Shown: positions 19,252 to 28,303, numbered from the stretch's first letter. The stretch: DNA of 47,289 nt from an uncultured Collinsella sp. (GCA_902489965.1 CABUCA010000007.1:1-47289); one strand, 5' to 3'. Program-made: numbers and translations. Notes: a model not told the origin generated them from the sequence alone.

Positions 19252-20334
19252 TTGTCTTTATCCCATCCTTTGCCTCGCGAGTTGACGCGCCCCGTGCATG
19301 TGGGCGGTGTGCAGATCGGTGGCGGCGCGCCGGTGGTGGTCCAATCCATGACCTGCACCGATACCGCTGATGCCCAGGCAACGCTTGCGCAAGTGTGCGC
19401 GTTGGCGCAGGCTGGCTGCGATATCGTGCGTGTGAGCGTGCCCACCGAGGCCGCGCTTGAGGGTTTCCGCACCATCTGTGCCGAGTCTCCGGTGCCAATC
19501 GTTGCCGATATCCACTTTAACCACAAGCTGGCCATTGGCGCTGTGGAGGCCGGTGCCGCCAAGCTCCGCATCAATCCCGGTAATATCGGCGATTGGGCCA
19601 AGGTCGATGCTGTCATCGATGCCGCGGGTGCTGCGGGCTGCGCAATTCGCATCGGTGTCAACGCTGGTTCGCTTGAGCAGGATATCGCCGAGCGCGACGA
19701 CCTCACGCAGCCCGAAAAGCTCGTGATGTCGAGCGAGCGCTTCGTCAAGCACTTTGAGGACCGCGGCTTTACGAACATTGTGCTTTCGGCCAAGGCCCAT
19801 AGCGTGCAAACGACGCTCGATACCTATCGAGCCCTGTCGCGTGAGATTCCCCACGTTCCGCTTCACCTGGGCGTGACGGAGGCGGGGACCAAGCTCCAGG
19901 GCACCATCAAGAGCTCTGTAGGCTTGGGTATCTTGCTTTCCGAAGGCATTGGCGACACCATGCGTGTGTCGCTCACAGCCGATCCGGTTGAGGAGCCGCC
20001 GGTTGCCTGGGGTATTCTGCAGTCGTTGGGCCTGCGTCGCCGTGGCCCCGAGATTGTCTCGTGCCCCACGTGCGCCCGCTGCCAGGTTAACCTTATTCCC
20101 ATTGCCGAGGAAGTAACCGAGCGGCTTAAGAACTATACCGCGCCGCTTTCGATTGCCGTTATGGGATGTGCCGTTAATGGCCCCGGCGAGGCTTCTGATG
20201 CCGACCTGGGCGTTGCTTGCGGACGTGGTCAGGCCTTGCTCTTTTCGCATGGCCAGATCATTGGTAAAGTAGCTGAGGACCAAATTGTCGACGCGCTTAT
20301 GGCAGAGGTCGACAAGCTTATTGAGGAGAAATAA
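19252..20334 (+). CDS. ispG: 4-hydroxy-3-methylbut-2-enyl diphosphate synthase (flavodoxin/ferredoxin)
   Basis: A 360-residue IspG (GcpE), the iron-sulfur enzyme converting MEcPP to HMBPP late in the MEP isoprenoid pathway. The TIM-barrel part has PVVVQSMTCTDT and VADIHFNHKLA; the [4Fe-4S] ligands are C271, C274 and C306, with the fourth ligand probably the Glu in GPGE (~313), matching E. coli numbering almost exactly. TTG 19252 was chosen because AGGGGAG at 19237-19243 lies 8 bp upstream; GTG 19243 would overlap it. proS begins directly after the TAA. Works in the same pathway as dxr two genes upstream. Confidence 0.95.
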   Translation: MSLSHPLPRELTRPVHVGGVQIGGGAPVVVQSMTCTDTADAQATLAQVCALAQAGCDIVRVSVPTEAALEGFRTICAESPVPIVADIHFNHKLAIGAVEAGAAKLRINPGNIGDWAKVDAVIDAAGAAGCAIRIGVNAGSLEQDIAERDDLTQPEKLVMSSERFVKHFEDRGFTNIVLSAKAHSVQTTLDTYRALSREIPHVPLHLGVTEAGTKLQGTIKSSVGLGILLSEGIGDTMRVSLTADPVEEPPVAWGILQSLGLRRRGPEIVSCPTCARCQVNLIPIAEEVTERLKNYTAPLSIAVMGCAVNGPGEASDADLGVACGRGQALLFSHGQIIGKVAEDQIVDALMAEVDKLIEEK

Positions 20335-22056
<1,722 letters not shown>

Positions 22057-22086
22057 TCGACGATTTCGCTTGTAGTTCGATATGTG

Positions 22087-22130
22087 GGACGGCCCCGCAT
22101 TTCTCCAATCGGGGAGATGCGGGGCCGTCC
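22087..22130 (+). terminator. Long hairpin after proS
   Basis: A 20-bp G+C-rich stem (22087-22106 with 22111-22130, few mismatches) around AATC, followed by TATTATCTT. The T-tract is imperfect but the stem is very stable; it ends the pyrH-proS operon. Confidence 0.75.
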
Positions 22131-22161
22131 TATTATCTTGTAGCATCCTCGATATCTAAAA

Positions 22162-22199
22162 GGAAAACCCCACAGCCCATGCGAGCTGCGGGGTTTTCC
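22162..22199. terminator. Bidirectional terminator between proS and the kinase gene
   Basis: GGAAAACCCC-A-CAGC (22162-22176) pairs with GCTG-C-GGGGTTTTCC (22185-22199), one mismatch. A/T ends on both sides let it act on convergent transcripts: proS on the plus strand and the kinase on the minus strand. Confidence 0.75.
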
Positions 22200-22234
22200 A
22201 TTGTGCCTCCGATGCGAAATAAATCGCTCAGATA

Positions 22235-22999
22235 TTACTGATAATCGACGACGTCGATCCAGTTCTTCAGGAACTCATCGTTCACGTTGCGCTTACGAGC
22301 GAGCTCGGAAGCGGCGACGATGCTCGTCCACTGACGCACGACCTGCATGGGCATGTCGGCACGGTCGCAGTAGAGCTCCAGGTAGGCCTCGGCCTGGTCC
22401 TTGCTGTTGAGGGCAAAGAGCAGGTAGGTGGTGGCAACGTCGGCAGCAGGGGAGCCCTGGGTGGCGTGTGCCCAGTCGCACACATAGAGCTGGCCGTCGT
22501 CGCCGACGATGACGTTGGAGGGGTTGAAGTCGCCGTGGCAGACCTTGAACTCCTTGGTCATGCCGTCCAGACGCTCCTGAAGGTTGTAGCGCGTGGTGGC
22601 ATTGAGCTGATCAAGGCTGTCGATCATGCGGGCGAACTTGTCGCGCTGACGGTTGAGCAGCGGGGAGGTGTAGCCGTGGATCTCGATCTGGAGGTCGACG
22701 AACATCTCGAGGTACTCACCAAAGCGCTGGGGCTCGGCAGTCATCTTCTCGGCAAGGGTGGTGCCCGGAACCTTCTCGGTCACGAGCGCCCAGCCGTTGG
22801 CGTTCTCGAGCTGGGAAACCTCGAGAGCCTTGGGGCTGCGGATGCCGCACTCATTGATGCGGGCAAGATTCAAAGCCTCGTTGAACACGTCGGAGACAGG
22901 CTTGGTCTCGTTAAAGACCTTGACGATCTTGTCGCCCAGGTCGTAAACGACCTTGTTGCCACGGCGGACGAGCTCGGTCTTGGAATCGGGTAGCAGCAT
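22235..22999 (-). CDS. Aminoglycoside-phosphotransferase-fold kinase, substrate unknown
   Basis: A 254-residue protein of the APH/choline-kinase superfamily. The catalytic loop HGDFNPSNV (H155, D157, N162) and the metal-binding D175 in YVCDWAHA are intact, and KIVKVF near residue 24 holds the expected ATP-binding lysine. It resembles the small family annotated TIGR02172 in Fibrobacter and other gut bacteria; substrates there are unknown, so no resistance role should be assumed. The start ATG (22997-22999 on the complement) has GAAAGGAT upstream. It lies 89 bp downstream of adhE on the same strand with a hairpin but no clear promoter between, so it may be cotranscribed with adhE. Confidence 0.8.
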   Translation of the reverse strand: MLLPDSKTELVRRGNKVVYDLGDKIVKVFNETKPVSDVFNEALNLARINECGIRSPKALEVSQLENANGWALVTEKVPGTTLAEKMTAEPQRFGEYLEMFVDLQIEIHGYTSPLLNRQRDKFARMIDSLDQLNATTRYNLQERLDGMTKEFKVCHGDFNPSNVIVGDDGQLYVCDWAHATQGSPAADVATTYLLFALNSKDQAEAYLELYCDRADMPMQVVRQWTSIVAASELARKRNVNDEFLKNWIDVVDYQ

Positions 23000-23033
23000 G
23001 GTTGCATCCTTTCAACGATGCGATAGAAGCGAC

Positions 23034-23068
23034 GGCGGGGGTGTGTGAAACACCCGTGCACCCCCGCC
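23034..23068. repeat. Inverted repeat between adhE and the kinase gene
   Basis: GGCGGGGGTG (23034-23043) pairs with CACCCCCGCC (23059-23068). On the minus strand the T-run lies before, not after, the stem, so it is a poor terminator for adhE. It may be an mRNA-stabilising or partial attenuating structure. Confidence 0.5.
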
Positions 23069-23088
23069 GCAAAAAACCGTGCTAAAAA

Positions 23089-25737
23089 CTAGCAGACGGC
23101 GTAGTCCTGGGGCTCGCGGCCGTAGTAGGCGTCCAGGTAGAGCTCCTTGATCTCGCTCATGAGCGGGTAGCGCGGGTTAGCGCCGGTGCACTGGTCGTTG
23201 AATGCCTGCTCGGTCATCTCGTCGAGGGTGTCGAGGAAGTACTGCTCGTCAACACCGTAGTCGGCGATGGTCTTCTTGACACCGATGAAGTCCTTGAGCT
23301 CCTCGAGCTTCGTGATGAAGTTCTCGAAGACCTCCTTGTCGTCCTTGCCCTCGATGCCGCAGTACTTGGCCATCTCGGCGTAGTTGTGCAGCGCGTTGGG
23401 GTAAGGATACTGGGAGAAGGTACCCATCTTGACGGGAGCCTCGGCGGCGTTGTAGCGCATGACGCGGGTCAGGATGACGGCGTTAGCGATGCCGTGGGGC
23501 AGGTGATGGAAAGCGCCGAGCTTGTGAGCCATGGAGTGGTTGAGGCCCAGGAAGGCGTTGGCGAAGGCCATACCGGCCATGCAGGAGGCGTTGTGCATCT
23601 CCTCGCGGGCGTGCGGGTCCTTGGCGCCGTTCGTGAAGCTGGAGGGCAGGTTCTCAAAGACGAGCTTGGCAGCGCGCTCGGAGAGGCCCTTGGTGTAGTC
23701 GGAAGCCATGATGGAGACGTAGGACTCGATGGCGTGGGTCATGACGTCGATGCCGGAGGCAGCGGTCAGGCCGCGCGGGGCGGTCATGCAGTTGTCGGCG
23801 TCGACGATAGCCATGTTGGGGAGCAGCGCGTAGTCGGCGAGCGGCCACTTGATGCCGGTCTCCTTGTCGGTGATGATGGCGAACGGCGTGCACTCGGAGC
23901 CGGTACCCGAGGAGGTCGGGACGGCGACGAAGTAGGCCTTCTTGCCCATCTCGGGGAAGGTGAAGATACGCTTGCGGATGTCCATGAAGTCCATGGCCAT
24001 GTCCTCAAACTTGCACTCGGGGTGCTCGTACATCATCCACATGATCTTGCCGGCGTCCATAGCTGAGCCACCGCCGACGGCGATGATGACGTCCGGCTCA
24101 AAGAGAGCCATCTGCTTGGCGCCGCGACGTGCGCACTGCAGCGACGGATCGGGCTCGACGTCGTAGAAGCAGTCGTGGGCGATGCCCATCTCGTCGAGCT
24201 TGGCCTCGATGGCGCGGGTGTTGCCATTCTTGAAGAGGAACTGGTCGGTAACGATGAAGGCGCGCTTCTTGCCCATGACGTTGCCCAGCTCGTCGAGGGC
24301 GACGGGCGTGGAACCCTTCTTGAAGTAGACCTTCTCGGGAGCGCGGAACCACAGCATGTTCTCACGGCGCTCGGCCACAGTCTTAACGTTGATCAAGTGC
24401 TTCACCCCAACGTTCTCGGAGACGGAGTTGCCGCCCCAGGAGCCGCAGCCCAGGGTCAGAGACGGCTTCATGCCAAAGTTGTACAGGTCACCGATGCCAC
24501 CGTGCGAGGACGGGGTGTTGATGACGATGCGGCAGGCCTTCATGACGTGCTCGAACAGGCTGATCTTCTCGGCCTGGGCGGGGTGCACGTACAGAGAGGC
24601 GGTGTGGCCCGGGCCACCGGCGAGCACCAGGTGCTCGGCCTTGTCGACGGCCTCCTGGAAGTCCTTGGCGTGGTACATGGCCAGGACCGGGGAGAGCTTC
24701 TCGTGGGAGAACTCCTCCTTGGCGGGGTCGGTGGAGGTGACCTCGGCGATCAGGATCTTAGTCTTGGCGGGAACCTCGATGCCGGCGAGCTCGGCGATCT
24801 TGGCGGCAGCCATGCCGGGGATGCGGTGATCGAGGGCGCCGTTCTTGAACATGGCGGCACGCAGGGCCTCCATCTCGGCACCCTGCTTGACGAAGTAGCA
24901 GCCGCGCTTCTGGAACTCGGCCTTGACCTGGTCGTAGATGGTGTCGATGACGGTCACGGACTGCTCGGAAGCGCAGATCATGCCGTTGTCGAAGGTCTTG
25001 GAGTGGATGATGGAGTTGACTGCGAGCAGAACGTCGGCGGTGTCGTCGATGACGACCGGGGTGTTACCGGCGCCAACGCCCAGGGCGGGCTTGCCCGAGG
25101 AGTAGGCGGCCTTGACCATGCCCGGGCCACCGGTGGCGAGGATGATGTCGACGTCGCGCATGACCATGTTGGTCAGCTCGATGGAGGGGACATCGACCCA
25201 GCCGATGATGCCCTCGGGGGCACCAGCCTTGACGGCGGCGTCAAGCACGAGCTTGGCGGCGGCGATGGTGCACTTGGCGGCAGCCGGGTGCGGGGAGATG
25301 ATGATGGCGTTGCGGGTCTTCAGGCTGATCAGCGTCTTGAAGATTGCGGTGGAGGTGGGGTTGGTCGTCGGGATGACGGCGCCCACGATGCCGATGGGCT
25401 CGGCGATCTTGGTGATGCCGTAAGCCTCGTCGCGCTCCAGGACACCACAGGTCTTGGTGTTCTTGTAAGCGTTGTAGATGTACTCTGCGGCGTAGTGGTT
25501 CTTGATGACCTTGTCCTCAAGAACGCCGCGGCCGGTCTCCTCGATGGCCATCTTCGCCAACGGGATACGAGCCTTGTTGGCGGCCATGGCGGCCTCATAG
25601 AAGATCTTGTCGACCTGCTCCTGCGTGTACGTAGCAAAAAGCGCCTGGGCCTCTCGCATCTGAGCGAGCTTAGCCTCAAGCGCCTCTACGTTGTCCACAA
25701 TTGCGGGAGTAGTGTTTTCCGGTGACTTTTTCACCAT
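23089..25737 (-). CDS. adhE: Bifunctional acetaldehyde-CoA/alcohol dehydrogenase
   Basis: An 882-residue AdhE, which reduces acetyl-CoA to acetaldehyde and then ethanol using two NADH, and assembles into spirosomes. The N-terminal aldehyde dehydrogenase half has the catalytic cysteine in GMICASEQSV and the VGAGNTPVVID segment. After a linker near residue 450, the C-terminal iron-dependent alcohol dehydrogenase has IIAVGGGSAMDAGK and the iron ligands in GLNHSMAHKLGAFHHLPHG. The ATG is preceded by AAGGAGA. A minus-strand extended -10 and two LacI-like repeats lie upstream. The gene signals ethanol-forming fermentation. Codon use is strongly biased, fitting high expression. Confidence 0.98.
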   Translation of the reverse strand: MVKKSPENTTPAIVDNVEALEAKLAQMREAQALFATYTQEQVDKIFYEAAMAANKARIPLAKMAIEETGRGVLEDKVIKNHYAAEYIYNAYKNTKTCGVLERDEAYGITKIAEPIGIVGAVIPTTNPTSTAIFKTLISLKTRNAIIISPHPAAAKCTIAAAKLVLDAAVKAGAPEGIIGWVDVPSIELTNMVMRDVDIILATGGPGMVKAAYSSGKPALGVGAGNTPVVIDDTADVLLAVNSIIHSKTFDNGMICASEQSVTVIDTIYDQVKAEFQKRGCYFVKQGAEMEALRAAMFKNGALDHRIPGMAAAKIAELAGIEVPAKTKILIAEVTSTDPAKEEFSHEKLSPVLAMYHAKDFQEAVDKAEHLVLAGGPGHTASLYVHPAQAEKISLFEHVMKACRIVINTPSSHGGIGDLYNFGMKPSLTLGCGSWGGNSVSENVGVKHLINVKTVAERRENMLWFRAPEKVYFKKGSTPVALDELGNVMGKKRAFIVTDQFLFKNGNTRAIEAKLDEMGIAHDCFYDVEPDPSLQCARRGAKQMALFEPDVIIAVGGGSAMDAGKIMWMMYEHPECKFEDMAMDFMDIRKRIFTFPEMGKKAYFVAVPTSSGTGSECTPFAIITDKETGIKWPLADYALLPNMAIVDADNCMTAPRGLTAASGIDVMTHAIESYVSIMASDYTKGLSERAAKLVFENLPSSFTNGAKDPHAREEMHNASCMAGMAFANAFLGLNHSMAHKLGAFHHLPHGIANAVILTRVMRYNAAEAPVKMGTFSQYPYPNALHNYAEMAKYCGIEGKDDKEVFENFITKLEELKDFIGVKKTIADYGVDEQYFLDTLDEMTEQAFNDQCTGANPRYPLMSEIKELYLDAYYGREPQDYAVC

Positions 25738-25777
25738 TTGTGTCTCCTTGCGATCGGAGATTTACCCTACGCCTTGC

Positions 25778-25786
25778 ATGATAGCA
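25778..25786 (-). promoter_or_regulatory. adhE promoter, extended -10
   Basis: On the minus strand TGCTATCAT, with the hexamer at 25778-25783; transcription would start near 25771, some 33 bp before the adhE ATG. No good -35 at 17 bp, as expected for an extended -10. Confidence 0.55.
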
Positions 25787-25829
25787 AGAAATTATTCGGC
25801 GAACGGTAAGATTCCCGTAAAAGGCACAC

Positions 25830-25860
25830 TAAAACGCTTCAATAAACTGAAACGCTTTAA
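25830..25860 (-). promoter_or_regulatory. Tandem 13-bp repeats upstream of adhE
   Basis: TAAAACGCTTCAA (25830-25842) and TGAAACGCTTTAA (25848-25860) share the pattern TNAAACGCTT at an 18-bp step. They sit about 60-85 bp upstream of the predicted adhE start of transcription. Semi-palindromic with a central CG, they resemble LacI/CcpA-type operators; which protein binds is unknown. Confidence 0.4.
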
Positions 25861-25871
25861 CTAAAACTATC

Positions 25872-25942
25872 TGCCTGCTGCATCGCTCCGCTCATTGGGG
25901 ACATAATACTTGCCTGCTCCACCGCCCCGCTCATTGGGGACA
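25872..25942 (+). repeat. 32-bp direct repeat, two copies
   Basis: Copies at 25872-25903 and 25911-25942 match at 29 of 32 positions and are 39 bp apart. Both end in CGCTCATTGGGGACA, the REP-like core. Confidence 0.8.
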
Positions 25943-25978
25943 GGCTTACATGAGTGCTTTCACTCATTTGGGACAGAC
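25928..25978 (+). repeat. Left REP-like pair with internal hairpin
   Basis: Two core units, 25928-25945 and 25961-25978, in direct order. Between and overlapping them ATGAGTG-CTTT-CACTCAT (25950-25967) forms a perfect 7-bp hairpin. The inverted partner is at 26919-26969. Confidence 0.75.
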
Positions 25979-26108
25979 ATCGTTTTGCCATTTTGCCGTT
26001 CTGGGCCTTTTTTGCCGCTCATTGGATATAAATAGATCACAGGCTCAGCATTTCGCGTTCCTTCTCTCCTTTTAGGTGTTGCCTGTTCAGTTTTTGAAAG
26101 GAGAGATT

Positions 26109-26885
26109 ATGCCCCGATGCGCCCGCGCCGTTTCGCTCACCGGCTATTACCACGTCTTTGACCGTGGCAACTCCAAACAGATTATTTTTGAAGATGACTC
26201 TGACCGATATCGTTTCTTATCGGACATCTCGGACAGGTTTGCACGCCATAAAGTGGCAGTGTTGGCTTGGTGCCTTATGGACAACCACTTCCATTTGATG
26301 GTTGATGACCCATATGACAACCTTTCAAAGGCAATGCAGTGCGCACTGACGGCGTATGCTAAGTATTTCAATGGGAAAACGGGAAGAACGGGCCATCTGT
26401 TTGACAATCGCTATTCGCGTGTTGCGGTTGAGTCGGACACACAGGCGGTGCAGCTACTCGATTATATCCATCTCAATCCTGTGAAAGGTGCGATCGACTC
26501 TCTCGAAGCATACCGCTGGTCAAGCTTTAGGGCATACCAGCTGGGCTACGATCCCTTTGACATCTGTGACGCGGCCCCTATGCTCGATATTGTCGGGGGG
26601 TCTCGTCGCTATTGCGAGCATCTTAAGGAAGTTGCCGGGCGGATCTGGTCAGTTGAGATTCTTCCACGCCGACGGATCCTCGATGAGGATGCTCTTTCCG
26701 TTGCGCGCGAAGTCCTTCCGAGCATAGATCCTGCGCTGCTCAAGGCCCTGCCACGCCCCGATCGTGATGCGTGTCTGCTGAGGCTTAGGCGGGCACATCT
26801 CACGGTCAAGCAAATTGCCCGTATCACCGGCATCGGCGCTACAAGCGTAACCAAGGCCACCGCGGGCTGGAACGAGGCGGCGTGA
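26109..26885 (+). CDS. REP-associated tyrosine transposase (Y1/IS200-like HUH family)
   Basis: A 258-residue Y1_Tnp-domain protein. The HUH metal site is H60-F61-H62 in DNHFHLMVDDP, and the probable nucleophile is Y119 in LLDYIHLNPV; GYYHVFDRGN at the N-terminus and GHLFDNRY complete the RAYT signature. These nick single-stranded REP hairpins by HUH chemistry and are generally domesticated, single-copy genes. The C-terminal ~60 residues include VKQIARITGIGATSVTKAT, a helix-turn-helix-like stretch. ATG 26109 has AAAGGAGAG at 26097-26105; TTG 26076 is less likely. Flanking inverted repeats match the REP model. A/T-richer codon choice than neighbours suggests transfer. Confidence 0.88.
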   Translation: MPRCARAVSLTGYYHVFDRGNSKQIIFEDDSDRYRFLSDISDRFARHKVAVLAWCLMDNHFHLMVDDPYDNLSKAMQCALTAYAKYFNGKTGRTGHLFDNRYSRVAVESDTQAVQLLDYIHLNPVKGAIDSLEAYRWSSFRAYQLGYDPFDICDAAPMLDIVGGSRRYCEHLKEVAGRIWSVEILPRRRILDEDALSVAREVLPSIDPALLKALPRPDRDACLLRLRRAHLTVKQIARITGIGATSVTKATAGWNEAA

Positions 26886-26918
26886 GGCAGGGGCCGAACC
26901 GCTGCTGGCATGCGTTAC

Positions 26919-26969
26919 GTCTGTCCCCAATGCGTGAAAACACTCATGTAAGTCTGTCCCCAATGAGTG
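26919..26969 (-). repeat. Right REP-like pair, inverted
   Basis: Two minus-strand core units, 26919-26936 and 26952-26969, forming the mirror of 25928-25978. The internal stem ATGCGTG-AAAA-CACTCAT has one C-A mismatch. Confidence 0.75.
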
Positions 26970-26970
26970 C

Positions 26971-27003
26971 AAAAAGGAACCCTCCGTAGGGGAGGGCTCC
27001 TTT
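26971..27003 (-). terminator. Intrinsic terminator of rpmB
   Basis: AAAGGAACCCTCC pairs with GGAGGGCTCCTTT around GTAG (one mismatch). On the minus strand the stem is followed by a TTTTT run. It lies about 70 bp after the rpmB stop and touches the right REP unit. Confidence 0.75.
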
Positions 27004-27071
27004 GGTAAGTTCTATGTGAACGCGAGGTCTTTGACCCGGAGAGTCCGAGGTACTTGTTGGTAAGACCTTAT

Positions 27072-27260
27072 TTAGGAGCGCGCAACCTTGCCGGACTTGA
27101 GGCAGGTGGAGCAAACGTTCATCTTGCGACGGTGACCATCGACGACGACGTAGACGCGCTGGATGTTGGGGCGGAACTTACGGTTGGTGACGCGGTGAGA
27201 GTGGCTGATGGAGCGACCGGCAACGGGGTGCTTACCGCAAACTTCGCAAACTTTGGACAT
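27072..27260 (-). CDS. rpmB: 50S ribosomal protein L28 (zinc-binding form)
   Basis: A 62-residue L28 with four cysteines, C5, C8, C50 and C53, in CxxC pairs, so the zinc-containing C+ form. GRSISHSHRVTNRKFRPNIQ is the family signature. The start was placed at the ATG ending at 27260 because AAGGAGG lies just upstream on the minus strand; the open frame runs 16 codons further but without a ribosome site. It is monocistronic, with an extended -10 promoter at 27315-27323 and a terminator at 26971-27003. Being on the minus strand between two plus-strand blocks, it marks a boundary in the layout. Confidence 0.97.
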   Translation of the reverse strand: MSKVCEVCGKHPVAGRSISHSHRVTNRKFRPNIQRVYVVVDGHRRKMNVCSTCLKSGKVARS

Positions 27261-27314
27261 AACTGACCCTCCTTGGGCGACAAACGAACATGTCGCGTTA
27301 ACAAACAAGCCTGA

Positions 27315-27323
27315 ACTATAGCA
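27315..27323 (-). promoter_or_regulatory. rpmB promoter, extended -10
   Basis: Minus-strand TGCTATAGT, identical to the rpsT promoter element at 40006-40014. The leader to the rpmB ATG is about 48 nt. Confidence 0.6.
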
Positions 27324-27553
27324 CAGAAGCAGCTCCCTGTGCGTAATCTACACAGAGATATTCCTCTTTTGGCGATAGTGCCCACGCTACGGCCCTGGAC
27401 GTAGATCCGATTTGCGTGCAGCAGAGGGGATTATGCCAGCTCGTGCGTGCGTTTTCAAGCTCGTCCCACAAATATATATATAGGTTTATGGAGCATTGGG
27501 CTCCGTTTACGGATTGCTCTGTATTTATGCTCGCAATTAAGCTCGAGGTTGGC
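27324..27553. other. Intergenic region between divergent rpmB and pyrR
   Basis: About 230 bp without a gene. No tRNA fold or repeat was recognised. An alternating A/T tract (ATATATATATA) near 27471-27482 is the only notable feature; upstream activating sequence for the pyr promoter is possible. Confidence 0.4.
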
Positions 27554-27559
27554 TACACT
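27554..27559 (+). promoter_or_regulatory. Possible -10 of the pyr operon
   Basis: TACACT, about 7 bp before the likely start of the structured leader. No convincing -35 was found, so this is weak. Confidence 0.3.
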
Positions 27560-27577
27560 ATCCCTTGACCATTAAAG

Positions 27578-27675
27578 GGGTACGAGATACCCACATGGAA
27601 TTACATAGCTGCCATGCGAGCAGCCTTTCCTGTGGGTGTCTGGTCCGCTTTAAGCGGTCGGGCATCTATTTTTTT
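27578..27675 (+). promoter_or_regulatory. pyr operon leader with candidate attenuator
   Basis: Three overlapping stems can form. Stem 1: GGGTA-CGAGA-TACCC (27578-27592). Stem 2: GATACCCACA (27586-27595) with TGTGGGTGTC (27631-27640), enclosing GCTGC/GCAGC (27608-27624). Stem 3: 27635-27648 with 27654-27666, about 12 bp with one bulge and one mismatch, followed by seven T. Stem 1 excludes stem 2, and stem 2 excludes terminator stem 3. This matches the anti-antiterminator/antiterminator/terminator logic of PyrR attenuation; pyrR is the next gene. The classical Bacillus PyrR loop sequence was not recognised. Confidence 0.6.
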
Positions 27676-27714
27676 GACTGTGTCAGCAGTCAAGACATGT
27701 GAGGAAGGAGATCG

Positions 27715-28299
27715 ATGGGCACGACTTCCCCCAAGGCGGTCATCATGGACGAGACCGCCGTCAATCGAGCGATGACCCGCATCGCGCACGAGATTCTCGA
27801 GCGCAACGAGGGCTGTGAAGACCTCGCTCTGGTCGGCATCGTCACGCGCGGCGACCTTCTGGCAAAGAAACTCGCCGAGGAGATCAAGGAGATCGAGGGC
27901 GTCGACGTTCCGCTCGGCAGCCTCGACATCAGCTTCTACCGCGATGACTACGCTACCAATTTCGCTCCCGCGATCCACGCCACCAACATTCCCTTTAGCG
28001 TCGACGGCAAACGCGTCGTGCTGGTGGACGACATCCTGTATACGGGCCGTACCATTCGCGCCGCTCTGGACGCCGTCATGGACCTGGGCCGTCCGAGCCG
28101 CATCGAGCTGGCAGTTCTCGTTGACCGCGGCCACCGCGAGCTCCCCATCTCGCCGGACTTTGTCGGCAAGAACGTTCCCTCGTCGCATGAGGAGAACGTG
28201 CACCTATATATGAAGGAAGTCGACGGCCACACCGCCGTCGAGATTAACGACGTCGCGCCGGGTTCCCACGTGGGCTCCGCGCCGCTGGGAGGTGAGTAG
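27715..28299 (+). CDS. pyrR: Bifunctional pyr operon regulator / uracil phosphoribosyltransferase PyrR
   Basis: A 194-residue phosphoribosyltransferase-fold protein. PyrR binds pyr mRNA in response to UMP/UTP and usually has uracil phosphoribosyltransferase activity. The PRPP-binding loop VVLVDDILYTGRTIRAA is complete, and PVPLGSLDISFYRDDY-like text (VPLGSLDISFYRDD) with VGIVTRGDLLA are family hallmarks. ATG 27715 follows GGAAGGAG at 27703-27710. It is the first gene of pyrRBCKDF, and its leader carries the structures through which it probably acts. pyrB follows 4 bp after the stop. Confidence 0.96.
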   Translation: MGTTSPKAVIMDETAVNRAMTRIAHEILERNEGCEDLALVGIVTRGDLLAKKLAEEIKEIEGVDVPLGSLDISFYRDDYATNFAPAIHATNIPFSVDGKRVVLVDDILYTGRTIRAALDAVMDLGRPSRIELAVLVDRGHRELPISPDFVGKNVPSSHEENVHLYMKEVDGHTAVEINDVAPGSHVGSAPLGGE

Positions 28300-28303
28300 T
28301 ACC

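Larger units (their letters stand above)
25872..26969. mobile_element. REP-associated tyrosine transposase element with inverted flanks
   Basis: A RAYT gene (26109-26885) is framed by 47-bp inverted repeats, 25932-25978 and 26919-26965, identical at 43 of 47 positions. Extra partial copies lie on the left at 25872-25903 and 26016-26025. The repeat unit contains a hairpin preceded by GGGGACAG, like the hairpin-plus-guide layout of REP sequences used by TnpA_REP. This is not a classical IS: no target-site duplication or long terminal repeats were found. Confidence 0.7.

Noticed and set aside
22235..22999. Aminoglycoside resistance gene
   Set aside because: Only the general APH-fold kinase motifs are present; nothing points to an antibiotic substrate.
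23034..23068. The hairpin after adhE as an intrinsic terminator
   Set aside because: On the adhE strand the T-run precedes the stem, and no T-run follows it.
24175..25725. A 516-codon plus-strand open frame opposite adhE
   Set aside because: It is the mirror of a strongly codon-biased gene; its Val/Gly/Asp/Leu-rich translation matches no family and has no ribosome site.
25860..27003. A CRISPR array formed by the GGGGACA repeats
   Set aside because: Units are few, in both orientations, and spacing is irregular; they frame a transposase rather than alternate with spacers.
27471..27482. The alternating A/T tract as the pyr operon promoter
   Set aside because: No paired -35 and about 95 bp upstream of the structured leader; low complexity makes -10 matches meaningless.
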